Shown here piece by piece: positions 17,457-25,779 of a stretch of 64,000 nt of DNA. Origin of the DNA: Psychrobacillus psychrodurans (GTDB lineage: Bacteria > Bacillota > Bacilli > Bacillales_A > Planococcaceae); NCBI RefSeq assembly GCF_027563345.1, contig NZ_JAMKBK010000003.1; one strand, 5' to 3'. A model generated the notes under the pieces. That model had not been told where the DNA came from and did no database searches. It saw only the letters and a program-made list of their open reading frames with translations. Made by a program: the position numbers and the translations under genes. The stretch's first letter is position 1; every line of letters starts with the position of its first letter.

Positions 17457-17681
17457 ATGACTGTTAATAATGGTGGCAAATTATCAATAGAGTATTTTAT
17501 ATCTTATTTAAAACTAATTATGGCTACTAAAACGTGTTCACTGGAAGAAGCAAGAGAATATACGTTCGAGCATTTTTTTAAGGGTAACAAGGATACATTT
17601 GGAGAGTACAGTTACTATCACTTTTTACAGGCAGTCGAGGTATATAATTCAAGAATAGTTTGGCAACAAGGGAGAGTTTAA
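17457..17681 (+). CDS. Small hypothetical protein of the arsenic operon
   Basis: A 74-residue soluble protein with the site agaggag before its ATG. Its stop is one base before the arsB start, so it is co-transcribed and probably coupled. It is rich in aromatic and helical residues (IEYFISYLKLIMATKTCSLEEAREYTFEHFF, then YSYYHFLQAVEVYNSRIVWQ). It has one cysteine (about residue 27) and no metal-binding cluster, so it does not look like an ArsD chaperone. I do not recognise the family. The likely role is accessory to the neighbouring pump or oxidoreductase. Confidence 0.7.
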   Translation: MTVNNGGKLSIEYFISYLKLIMATKTCSLEEAREYTFEHFFKGNKDTFGEYSYYHFLQAVEVYNSRIVWQQGRV

Positions 17682-17682
17682 A

Positions 17683-18978
17683 TTGACAGATGCAATATTA
17701 GCATCACTGATATTTCTAATTACACTTGCATTTGTTATTTGGCAGCCGAAGAATTTATCAATAGGCTGGACAGCATGTGGCGGAGCTTTAGTCGCTTTGT
17801 TAGTGGGAGTAGTTGGTATTCAGGATGTTCAGGAAGTAATAGGAATAACATGGAATGCAACGTTGTCTTTTGTTGCAATTATACTTATTTCATTGATATT
17901 AGATGAAATTGGATTGTTTGAATGGGCGGCACTCCATATGGCAAAAGCAGCGAAAAGTAATGGAGTCAAGATGTTCATTTATGTAAGTATATTAGGGGCA
18001 ATAGTCGCAGCGTTTTTTGCAAATGATGGAGCAGCATTAATATTGACCCCTATTGTATTGGCAATGGTACGTCATTTGAATTTTAAAGAAGCAATGATCT
18101 TTCCATTTATTATGGCAAGCGGATTCATTGCAGATACGACTTCGCTACCATTTGTAGTTAGTAATTTAGTTAATATCGTTTCGGCAGACTTTTTCCAAAT
18201 TAGTTTTGTGGAATATGCTTCAAGAATGATTATTCCGAACTTATTCTCGTTAATTGCAACGATTAGTGTGTTATTTATATATTTCAGAAAAAGCATTCCA
18301 AAAACATATGATTTATCCAGATTAAAAGAACCGAAAGAAGCTATTAAAGATTTAAAAATGTTCCATCTTTCCTGGTACGTATTATTAATACTACTAGTTG
18401 GTTATTTTACTAGTGAATTCATAAATCTGCCTGTTTCAATTGTAGCAGGAGTTGTTGCCATATTTTTTATATTAATGGCAAAAAAGAGTCATGTAGTGAA
18501 TACTACTAGTGTTATAAAAAATGCACCATGGAATATAGTGTTTTTCTCGGTTGGTATGTATGTCGTTGTATATGGATTAGGGAATGCATGGCTTACACAT
18601 TCGTTAGCAGGTGTAATTCAGTTTGTGTCAGAACAAGGTTTATTTGTGGCAACCATGTCTATGGGATTCATTGCAGCATTTCTATCATCAATTATGAATA
18701 ATATGCCTACAGTTATGATTGATGCACTTGCGATTGCTGAAACGAATACTTCGGGAGTAATACGAGAAGCACTTATATATGCAAATGTAATTGGTTCCGA
18801 TCTTGGCCCAAAAATTACTCCAATTGGTTCACTTGCGACATTAGTATGGCTACATGTCCTATCTCAAAAAGGGGTGAAAGTATCCTGGGGCGTATATTTT
18901 AAAACAGGCATAATTTTAACTGTACCTATTTTGTTCATCACTTTGTTTGGACTTTACTTAACGTTATTAATTTTTTAA
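17683..18978 (+). CDS. arsB: Arsenite efflux pump ArsB
   Basis: The membrane arsenite/antimonite carrier: 431 residues with about 12 hydrophobic helices, the usual ArsB size. Family segments include LSFVAIILISLILDEIGLFEWAA, AAFFANDGAALILTPIVLAM and SSIMNNMPTVMIDALA, followed by the C-terminal NVIGSDLGPKITPIGSLATLVWL. It starts at a TTG one base after the preceding stop, with gggagag upstream. No ArsA ATPase is present, so the pump would act as a secondary, proton-motive-force-driven carrier. ArsC follows 11 bases downstream. Confidence 0.96.
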   Translation: MTDAILASLIFLITLAFVIWQPKNLSIGWTACGGALVALLVGVVGIQDVQEVIGITWNATLSFVAIILISLILDEIGLFEWAALHMAKAAKSNGVKMFIYVSILGAIVAAFFANDGAALILTPIVLAMVRHLNFKEAMIFPFIMASGFIADTTSLPFVVSNLVNIVSADFFQISFVEYASRMIIPNLFSLIATISVLFIYFRKSIPKTYDLSRLKEPKEAIKDLKMFHLSWYVLLILLVGYFTSEFINLPVSIVAGVVAIFFILMAKKSHVVNTTSVIKNAPWNIVFFSVGMYVVVYGLGNAWLTHSLAGVIQFVSEQGLFVATMSMGFIAAFLSSIMNNMPTVMIDALAIAETNTSGVIREALIYANVIGSDLGPKITPIGSLATLVWLHVLSQKGVKVSWGVYFKTGIILTVPILFITLFGLYLTLLIF

Positions 18979-18989
18979 AGGAGATTTTT

Positions 18990-19412
18990 ATGACAAAACA
19001 AACGATTTACTTTCTATGCACAGGCAATTCCTGCCGTAGCCAAATAGCTGAGGGATGGGCAAAGAAATATTTAGGTGATAAATGGGATGTATTTAGTGCT
19101 GGGATTGAGGCGCATGGACTTAATCCGAATGCCGTAAAGGCTATGAATGAGGTAGAAATTGATATTTCTGGACAAACTTCTGATATTATTGACTTAGAAA
19201 TTCTAAACCATGCAGATTTAGTCGTAACGCTTTGTGGCGACGCAGCAGACAAATGCCCAATAACACCACCAAATGTTAAAAGAGAACATTGGGGCTTCGA
19301 AGACCCAGCGAAAGCTACTGGAACTGCAGAGGAAAAGTGGAGTGTATTCCAACGAATTCGTGATGAAATCGGAATTAAAATTCGACAATTTGCATTAGAA
19401 AGTAATAAATAG
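18990..19412 (+). CDS. arsC: Arsenate reductase, thioredoxin-coupled
   Basis: Reduces arsenate to arsenite for ArsB. The protein is 140 residues, like the pI258/B. subtilis enzymes. The low-molecular-weight phosphatase P-loop is C10-T-G-N-S-C15-R16-S, and the redox pair is C82 and C89 (LCGDAADKC). All three catalytic cysteines are therefore present and thioredoxin would be the electron donor. Last gene of the arsenic operon, followed by a strong terminator. Confidence 0.97.
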   Translation: MTKQTIYFLCTGNSCRSQIAEGWAKKYLGDKWDVFSAGIEAHGLNPNAVKAMNEVEIDISGQTSDIIDLEILNHADLVVTLCGDAADKCPITPPNVKREHWGFEDPAKATGTAEEKWSVFQRIRDEIGIKIRQFALESNK

Positions 19413-19424
19413 GGCTAATATTAA

Positions 19425-19467
19425 AAGCACTTTTCACTAATTCGGAGTGAAAAGTGCTTCTTTATTT
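19425..19467 (+). terminator. Terminator of the arsenic operon
   Basis: aagcacttttcact (19425-19438) pairs with agtgaaaagtgctt (19446-19459), followed by ctttattt. It also lies just past the 3' end of the opposing lipoprotein gene. Confidence 0.85.
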
Positions 19468-19690
19468 ACTCGTTTGAATTATCAGACGAATCGTCTGTGG
19501 TATCATCATCCTGTATTTTTTCTTCTTCATCATTCGCTTCATTTTCAATTCCTGCGTCATTTTCTCCATCATCTTCTAACAATGGATCATTTACTTCAAT
19601 ATCATCCACATCTGCATCGTCATCACCACATGCTCCGAGAATAAGTAATGAAGATATTGCTAAAGGTAATGCAATCATTTTTCTTTTCAT
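19466..19690 (-). CDS. Small acidic lipoprotein
   Basis: A 74-residue precursor with a lipoprotein signal (MKRKMIALPLAISSLLILGAC, lipobox LGAC with the cysteine at 21). The mature tail is made almost only of Asp, Glu, Asn, Ser and Thr (GDDDADVDDIEVND onwards). It would be a membrane-anchored, disordered acidic peptide on the cell surface. The ATG has ggaggc nearby. Function unknown; low-complexity acidic lipoproteins like this are common in Bacillales. Confidence 0.7.
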   Translation of the reverse strand: MKRKMIALPLAISSLLILGACGDDDADVDDIEVNDPLLEDDGENDAGIENEANDEEEKIQDDDTTDDSSDNSNE

Positions 19691-19789
19691 CTTATTTGCC
19701 TCCAGTTTATCGTAAATTATTTTATAGACTTAGTTTCTATGTACCTCTTTTTCAAAAACATAAACTTTTAGAATCTGTTTAACAACTAA

Positions 19790-19829
19790 AAAAGTAGATG
19801 GAGAATATTATTCCACTCCATCTACTTTT
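19790..19829 (-). terminator. Strong hairpin, minus-strand terminator-like
   Basis: aaaagtagatggag (19790-19803) is perfectly complementary to ctccatctactttt (19816-19829). Read on the minus strand, the stem is followed by six T. No minus-strand gene feeds it now, so the gene it served may be lost. Confidence 0.6.
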
Positions 19830-19969
19830 AAGCAGAAATCTATATTATTGTATGCTTTTTAACGCTTGTACTCGATTTAAATACCAAAATAATCTTCACT
19901 TAAAGTAAAATCAATAAGTAGGGTAAATACTTTCATATAATAGACCTTGTATAAAAGGGAGTGGTCGGA

Positions 19970-20193
19970 ATGATAATGAGAGAAGCAAAGGTTTCTGACG
20001 CAACTGAGATAGCTTTAGTGCAGATGGAAAGCTGGAAGGACTACTTATAAAAACATTAGAGGATAATAGCTCAAGGCTGTTTTATGAGGCTATGGGCGGC
20101 AAACAAATTGGAAAAGTTGAGGTAGAGATTGCGGGTGAGAAATTAAATGAACTCATATATGGATGGGATAATATTAACAATATATTTCATTGA
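19970..20193 (+). pseudogene. Internally deleted acetyltransferase remnant
   Basis: The frame from the ATG at 19970 (MIMREAKVSDATEIALVQMESWKDYL) is a GNAT N terminus and stops at 20048. Within 15 bases another frame gives a GNAT-like C terminus (LFYEAMGGKQIGKVEVEIAGEKLNELIYGW) to a TGA at 20191. The whole catalytic core, about 90 residues, is missing. A promoter-like and ribosome binding region (aaaagggagtgg) remains. Confidence 0.75.
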
Positions 20194-20293
20194 AAGTACT
20201 GACTAAAATAAACCACTGTTTTACATGTTCTAAAAGGGCATCTAGGCTATTAAGCTAATAGAATTTGTATCGATGACAAGATAGGAGATTTAC

Positions 20294-20596
20294 ATGAGAG
20301 TGTTATTGGAGTTAATCCGAATTATTATTATGTTTGCTATTGTTGGAAGTGCTTTAGGTTATATATTGGAAAACGTATACTTAGAAATGGGCATTCATCC
20401 AGAAAAGTTAGGTTCGATTGGATTTATTGCTATTTTTATTTTGTTTTTTGTTCTATATAGAAATAAGTTGCAATTCAGTGGTTGGTACAAGGGGAAAGGG
20501 ATAGAAAAACTTCCGAGAAAAGTCTCGCAAATACTTATTACAAGTTCCATTGTTTTACTATTAATACCACCAGTTTTGAAATTGTTATTAGGGTAA
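20294..20596 (+). CDS. Small membrane protein
   Basis: A 100-residue hypothetical with three hydrophobic segments: about 5-25 (LELIRIIIMFAIVGSALGYIL), 40-56 (SIGFIAIFILFFVLY) and 80-99 (ILITSSIVLLLIPPVLKLLLG). A basic loop lies between the last two. ATG with ataggag at eight-base spacing. I do not recognise the family. It stands alone. Confidence 0.7.
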   Translation: MRVLLELIRIIIMFAIVGSALGYILENVYLEMGIHPEKLGSIGFIAIFILFFVLYRNKLQFSGWYKGKGIEKLPRKVSQILITSSIVLLLIPPVLKLLLG

Positions 20597-20780
20597 AAGC
20601 AGGTTGGTCTATGAAAAATTGACAATTACATAACGGAATTCCCTGTCAGAGGATATAAACCTTATAAGTTTACTCTTCTCTCATTTATTTTCACTCTAAT
20701 TAGATCCAGAAAAATTTTGTTGCATAATATTTATATACAATTGGATACTAAGCAGGAATGTAAAAGGAGAGATACTACTT

Positions 20781-21026
20781 ATGGCCATATGTCCTTTATG
20801 TAATTCATTAAAAGTACTCAACATAAATTGTCCCAAATGTAAAACTCAGTTGGAGGACTCAGGAAAAATATCTGATTTTTTGGATCCATACGGTCATTAT
20901 AATGATGAAGAGACCGTGAAAATGGGAGATGGCTATCCGAACACAGCAAAAGATAAGATTTGTCCACATTTAATGGTTTGCCAAAATTGTCAATATGATG
21001 TGGTAAAGTTTATACAAGAGGAGTAG
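20781..21026 (+). CDS. Small zinc-ribbon-like protein
   Basis: An 81-residue soluble protein with paired cysteines: CPLC at 4-7, CPKC at about 17-20, and a C-terminal CPHLMVCQNC. The spacing suggests one or two zinc-binding knuckles, and the middle is acidic (DPYGHYNDEETVKMGDG). ATG preceded by aaaggagag, and a terminator follows at 21062. No function can be assigned. Confidence 0.75.
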   Translation: MAICPLCNSLKVLNINCPKCKTQLEDSGKISDFLDPYGHYNDEETVKMGDGYPNTAKDKICPHLMVCQNCQYDVVKFIQEE

Positions 21027-21061
21027 GGGAGAATTCGCTCATCTAGTCGTGTCTCCGAAAA

Positions 21062-21095
21062 AAACTCAAGTAATAACTACTTGAGTTTTTTTGTT
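21062..21095 (+). terminator. Bidirectional intrinsic terminator
   Basis: aaactcaagta pairs with tacttgagttt and is followed by TTTTTG. It lies between the convergent zinc-ribbon and manganese catalase genes. Confidence 0.85.
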
Positions 21096-21107
21096 TCTAT
21101 TTGATCA

Positions 21108-21965
21108 TTAGAATTGCATATCACTTAGGCCAGGACTGTGTTCATTTGGCATTTCTGGCATCAAGGGAACTGGAAAACCAGCGGGTGGATCCGTAACAGT
21201 TAGGTCACCATGATTACGACTAGGGCTAGTACCATGAATGATTTCAGCAATTCTAGTAGGATCCAATCGAAAGTTGAATGTGGAGTTATGATAACCCATA
21301 TCTATATACTTCTTACATTCGGGGTATTTGTTAATATCGTAATTTGGTACAGGGAACAGTTTTCCCCACTGTACACCAAGTGTTTCTAATGCCTTAGCAA
21401 ACGCGTTTTGGTGGGAGTTATCTCTTACGATAAGGAATGCAAGCGTTTCTCTGAATGTTTTGTTGGAACTCATTTCATAAATTCTAGTTTTTTGGAGGAC
21501 TCCTGTTGACTCAAGAACAAGGTTGTCAAGTAAATCTCCTATTAAATTTCCGTGACTATAAACCCATGAACCATTCCAGGGATTTCCTACCGCATCGGCA
21601 GGTAAGGAAGCTTGCGCACCAATAATGAAATGGTGAGGGTTTGCATGTTTTATTGCTTCATCGAGAGGAGCCCCATCTATACCAGCATTTCCAGGCACTG
21701 CGGATTCACCTGCCCCATTTAATAACTGATTAATCGTATTTTGTACTAATTCTACATGAGCAATTTCCTCTAGAAACACTCCTCTAAGTAAATCTCTATA
21801 TTGTGTTTCCTTTCCTCTAAAGTTAGAGCTTTGAAAAAAATACTGCATCATTGTACGCATCTCACCAAAATGGCCGCCCAATATTTCTTGTAATACCTTT
21901 GCAGCAGCAGGGTCTGGCTGGTCTGGGACTATTTGATTTATCAATTCTTCCTTATAATAATACAT
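21108..21965 (-). CDS. Manganese catalase
   Basis: Dismutates hydrogen peroxide at a dimanganese centre. The 285 residues contain the expected ligands in a ferritin-like four-helix bundle: E35 (GEMRTMMQYFFQ), E67-x-x-H70 (EEIAHVELVQ), a later Glu (NLVLESTG) and His (RDNSHQNAFAKALE). The length and the Pro-rich C terminus match the YdbD/KatN group rather than the short spore-coat CotJC type. A single minus-strand gene with gaggatgagga before the ATG. Confidence 0.94.
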   Translation of the reverse strand: MYYYKEELINQIVPDQPDPAAAKVLQEILGGHFGEMRTMMQYFFQSSNFRGKETQYRDLLRGVFLEEIAHVELVQNTINQLLNGAGESAVPGNAGIDGAPLDEAIKHANPHHFIIGAQASLPADAVGNPWNGSWVYSHGNLIGDLLDNLVLESTGVLQKTRIYEMSSNKTFRETLAFLIVRDNSHQNAFAKALETLGVQWGKLFPVPNYDINKYPECKKYIDMGYHNSTFNFRLDPTRIAEIIHGTSPSRNHGDLTVTDPPAGFPVPLMPEMPNEHSPGLSDMQF

Positions 21966-22120
21966 TCCTCATCCTCATTTCATTCTTTATTGATACCTAG
22001 TATTTGAATCGCAATCACCTTTATACATTAAATATAGTAGATGTTTTTATTTGTGTAAGAAACTGAAGATTAATAAAATGAAAGAAAGGGAATAGTCTTA
22101 GTGTGAAAGGGGAGTGCTAT

Positions 22121-24121
22121 ATGATTTATTTGAAGATATTAGTTCAAATTTTAGTTATCTCATTCTTCATCTTTTTCGTGAGTGGACGATTAATGGGCTC
22201 GCAGATCAACCTTGTAAAACGTATTATGGCGGTTGTAATTAGTGTGTTTTTTACTTCCTTTGTCTATTGGTATGCCTATTTACGTGGAACAGATTTCTTA
22301 TCAGAAAGTTTTGTATATACGTATATGGATGTAAGCACAATTATATGGATAGGAAGTATGTTGTTAATTTCAATGTTGCTGTATCTTTTCTTTGAATTAT
22401 TTGATCCAATGGCGATTGGTGAAAAGGGGCAAAGAGTATCTGGGAATAAATCATTATTAATTCGCTTAAGAAATAATTGGCGTAGTCAGAGAAGACTGAG
22501 ACAGGTTGTCCAAATTGCTATGAAAAATGGTATATCCCGGACGATTAAATATTCGAAGTTCAAGGAAAGTGAGCGAGAACTAGCAAAAGCATTAAAAGAT
22601 ACATTGGAGCAATCTGGTGGTGTTTTTGTGAAGTTTGGTCAAGTTCTTTCTACAAGAGGGGATATATTGCCAGCTGCATTCGTAAAAGAATTAGAATCAT
22701 TACAACAGCATGTTAAGCCTTTAACGAACGAACAAGTGAGTTCTATTTTAGTGTCCTTTTTGCCTTATAAAATGGAGGATATGTTTGTTGAATTCGATTT
22801 AACACCTATTGCTTCTGCATCTATAGGTCAAGTACATAAAGCAATACTTCGTTCAAATAATAAAGAAGTAGTAGTGAAAATTTTGCGTCCTGATATTAAA
22901 GATATGATGCGAGATGATTTAAATATATTAGTAGATTTCGCTACATGGTTCTCGGATAAATCTTCATGGGCTGAGAAGCTTGGTTTTCGTGAACTTGCGC
23001 TAGGATTCGCGGAGAATCTAAGAGAAGAAGTTGATTTTGAGATTGAAATGCGAAATGCCTTACAAGTAACAACAGCCTTGAAAGATAGTTCGTATACAGT
23101 GAAAATACCACATATTTATACGGAAATAAGTAATGATCATTTGATTATATTTGAGTATGTTCATGGCCAAAGTGTGGCATATGGGGATACACTTTTCAGG
23201 TCACTCGGAGTGGACAGAGAACAGTTTGCCCGTACTGTCCTATATTCATTTTTTGATCAGCTGCTGTATTCTGGAATATTCCATGCGGACCCACATCCAG
23301 GTAATATCTTTATAGATGATGTCGACGGAACCCCGATTTTCTTAGACTTTGGAGCAGTTGGTCGCTTAGCACAGCCCCAGCAAGAGGGAATGAAGTTGTT
23401 TTTATTGGGTATTCAACAGAATGATTCGGATATTTTATACGATGCACTATCTCTATTGGTAGAGGATGTAGATCATATTGAGCGGGAGAAATTAGAACAT
23501 GCTATGGCTCAATTATTGTTAAGAATTTCTTATATTTCTCATATTCCAACGGAGGAATTGATTCAAGCATTTTTTGAAGTCGTTAAGAAATTCGGCTTAT
23601 CTTTCTATCCATCCGTAGGTATTGCGCTAAGAGCTTTAGTTACACTCGACGGCACATTACACATGGTAAAAAGTGATTTTGATATTTTTAATGAGGCAAA
23701 AGAGTATTCTACAGAATATATGGCATCGTTATGGAAAAAACCATTTAAAAAACCAAAGCAGACCTTTGAACGTTTAGAAGAAGAATTTGCTTTGCTGTTA
23801 CCTACGCTTCGTAAAATTCCAAGACGAGTAGATCATCTTATTCAACGTGTGGAAAGTGGGAAGATAACATTACACCATGATATTTTTTCTGATAAAAGTA
23901 ATTCTATGTTTATCACACAATTATTTTCTCGCTTCATTCTATTAATGGTAGGCATTACATTTGGAATAATATCGGTTGCATTATTAGCAATAGGGCAGTT
24001 TATAGAGGCAGAATTTGCAATATATTTAAACACTGCAGCGTATGTTGGTTTGTTTTTATGTGCTGTGTTACTAGTTAGATTATCTATACAGGCTATACGA
24101 CTGATGAAAAGTGATAGGTAA
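22121..24121 (+). CDS. ABC1/UbiB-like atypical kinase
   Basis: A 666-residue AarF/UbiB-family protein. The N terminus has three membrane helices (residues about 1-95), an unusual addition. The kinase-like core follows, with the KxGQ motif VKFGQVLSTR (about 175), the Ala-rich loop ASASIGQVHKA (about 232), the VVKILRP lysine, HADPHPGN (about 388) and LDFGAVG (about 408). Two C-terminal helices anchor it again. The family supports quinone/isoprenoid metabolism; the substrate here is unknown. The ATG at 22121 has aaagggga upstream, which is better than the in-frame GTG at 22103. Confidence 0.88.
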   Translation: MIYLKILVQILVISFFIFFVSGRLMGSQINLVKRIMAVVISVFFTSFVYWYAYLRGTDFLSESFVYTYMDVSTIIWIGSMLLISMLLYLFFELFDPMAIGEKGQRVSGNKSLLIRLRNNWRSQRRLRQVVQIAMKNGISRTIKYSKFKESERELAKALKDTLEQSGGVFVKFGQVLSTRGDILPAAFVKELESLQQHVKPLTNEQVSSILVSFLPYKMEDMFVEFDLTPIASASIGQVHKAILRSNNKEVVVKILRPDIKDMMRDDLNILVDFATWFSDKSSWAEKLGFRELALGFAENLREEVDFEIEMRNALQVTTALKDSSYTVKIPHIYTEISNDHLIIFEYVHGQSVAYGDTLFRSLGVDREQFARTVLYSFFDQLLYSGIFHADPHPGNIFIDDVDGTPIFLDFGAVGRLAQPQQEGMKLFLLGIQQNDSDILYDALSLLVEDVDHIEREKLEHAMAQLLLRISYISHIPTEELIQAFFEVVKKFGLSFYPSVGIALRALVTLDGTLHMVKSDFDIFNEAKEYSTEYMASLWKKPFKKPKQTFERLEEEFALLLPTLRKIPRRVDHLIQRVESGKITLHHDIFSDKSNSMFITQLFSRFILLMVGITFGIISVALLAIGQFIEAEFAIYLNTAAYVGLFLCAVLLVRLSIQAIRLMKSDR

Positions 24122-24312
24122 GTTTTTGCTGATAAAATTGCTAAATAGCAGAAAGCCCTTAAATTTTACAATTGAGCCTATTATCGCTGATAAATAGTTC
24201 ATAACTAAGCATTTGGGTATTAACAACGTGAGAAAAGCCCATAATTTCTCCGATATAGTTTATAGTCCATGCATTATAGCCCATAAGCAACGGTGTCTTA
24301 TTTTTCAACGTT

Positions 24313-24343
24313 AAAAAACCATTTCATTTTTGAAATGGTTTTT
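24313..24343 (+). terminator. Intrinsic terminator
   Basis: aaaaaaccatttca pairs with tgaaatggtttttt. It separates the UbiB-like gene from the ger operon. The 190 bases before it hold no gene. Confidence 0.85.
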
Positions 24344-24419
24344 TGATCTGAAGGATAAAAACTAGTACATTCGGTTACCCTATGTATATTCAATTTTTTC
24401 CTAAAATGGGGTGTATACA

Positions 24420-25772
24420 TTGTGTGCGAACGAGAAGCCGAGTACTCCTAAGCTGATGAAAGAAGTAGTTGAAAAAATGAATAATTCTGAGGATATTTTG
24501 ACAATACCTTTGCAGCTTGGTGATAATTATGCTTTTGTGCTCTACTTAAAGACAGTTGTAGATGGATTAAAATTACAAAATATAATTATAAAACCCTTTT
24601 TTGAGCTCAAATCTACAGAATTTTTCTCTTCTTATATACAGTCCCTCCCAGATATTGCAAAGATGAAAACGGGGGATGAACTTTTAATACAGTTGACGAA
24701 AGGGCATGTATTAATAGCGATACAAGAACAATTTTTTCTAGTAGATATAAAAATGATTACGGCAAGTACACCTCAACCCGCTTTAATGGAGCCCACTATA
24801 TATGGCCCCCAGCTTGCACTAAGTGAAGCTATTGAAACCAATTTAAATATGATTAGACATCGTTATCTTGAACCTTCACTTACAATTGAAACGGTTCAAT
24901 TAAAAGATAAATCGCACCAATCAATAGCGCTTATTTATGATAAGAAAATTGTTAAACAATCTGTATTAGATAAAATACAAAAAAAAATCAAAGAAATGAA
25001 CAATCCTCTTATAGAATCTTCAGGAGACTTACAACTATTTTTAAATAGCACGAAATTTTCTCTATTTCCAGTATTACTTTTAACGGAACGACCAGATCGA
25101 ATTACTTATAATTTGGCAAATGGAAAAGTAGTGATTTTGATGGACGGTAGTCCCCAAGCAATAGTAGCACCAGTTGTTTTCTATGATTTTATGGTCTCTA
25201 TGGAGGATAACTATCATTCATTTTGGATTTCTATTTTTACTTTAATCTTACGATATGTTGGGATATTAACTTGTATACTACTCCCAGCTATGTATGTAGC
25301 AGTCACTTCTTATACACCTGATATTTTTCGTGTGGAACTTGCACTATCAGTAGCTGGGAGCAGGCTGGGAGTACCGTATCCATCATTTATAGAAGTGCTT
25401 TTCATGCTGCTTTTTATGGAGTTTTTAATAGAGGCGAGTATCCGATTACCAAAAGCTATAAGTGCGACAGCTACAACCGTTGGGGGATTAATATTAGGTA
25501 CAGCAGCCACTGAGGCTGCACTTACTTCCAATATAATGATCATCATTGTATCAGCTGTAGCAATCACTAGTTTTGTTATTCCAATAAGCGAAATGAGCTT
25601 TGCCATAAGAATATGTAGATATGTATTACTAGCATTCACGACCCTATTCGGCACGGTTGGTTTAATGCTTGGATTTTTAGGAATCATAATGTTCTTAACA
25701 AACAAAGAAAGCTTTGGTGAACCATTTTTAAAGATAAATTGGAAAAGTACGAAGAGGGAAAAAGAGGTGTAA
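24420..25772 (+). CDS. Spore germination protein, GerA-family A subunit
   Basis: The A subunit of a GerA-type germinant receptor, in the spore inner membrane. An N-terminal soluble domain (about 1-235) contains ILTIPLQLGDNYAFVLYLKTVVDG. It is followed by about five membrane helices, with the family segments LPAMYVAVTSYTPDIFRVEL and TVGGLILGTAATEA. At 450 residues it is slightly short because the N terminus is trimmed. I prefer the TTG at 24420 with gggg eight bases upstream; the GTG at 24411 is inside that site. First of three ger genes. Confidence 0.92.
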   Translation: MCANEKPSTPKLMKEVVEKMNNSEDILTIPLQLGDNYAFVLYLKTVVDGLKLQNIIIKPFFELKSTEFFSSYIQSLPDIAKMKTGDELLIQLTKGHVLIAIQEQFFLVDIKMITASTPQPALMEPTIYGPQLALSEAIETNLNMIRHRYLEPSLTIETVQLKDKSHQSIALIYDKKIVKQSVLDKIQKKIKEMNNPLIESSGDLQLFLNSTKFSLFPVLLLTERPDRITYNLANGKVVILMDGSPQAIVAPVVFYDFMVSMEDNYHSFWISIFTLILRYVGILTCILLPAMYVAVTSYTPDIFRVELALSVAGSRLGVPYPSFIEVLFMLLFMEFLIEASIRLPKAISATATTVGGLILGTAATEAALTSNIMIIIVSAVAITSFVIPISEMSFAIRICRYVLLAFTTLFGTVGLMLGFLGIIMFLTNKESFGEPFLKINWKSTKREKEV

Positions 25773-25779
25773 ATTTCCA

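Noticed and set aside
19447..19715. Two plus-strand frames rich in His/Ser
   Set aside because: Antisense to the acidic lipoprotein; the His-rich and Ser-rich strings are complements of its Asp/Glu codons.
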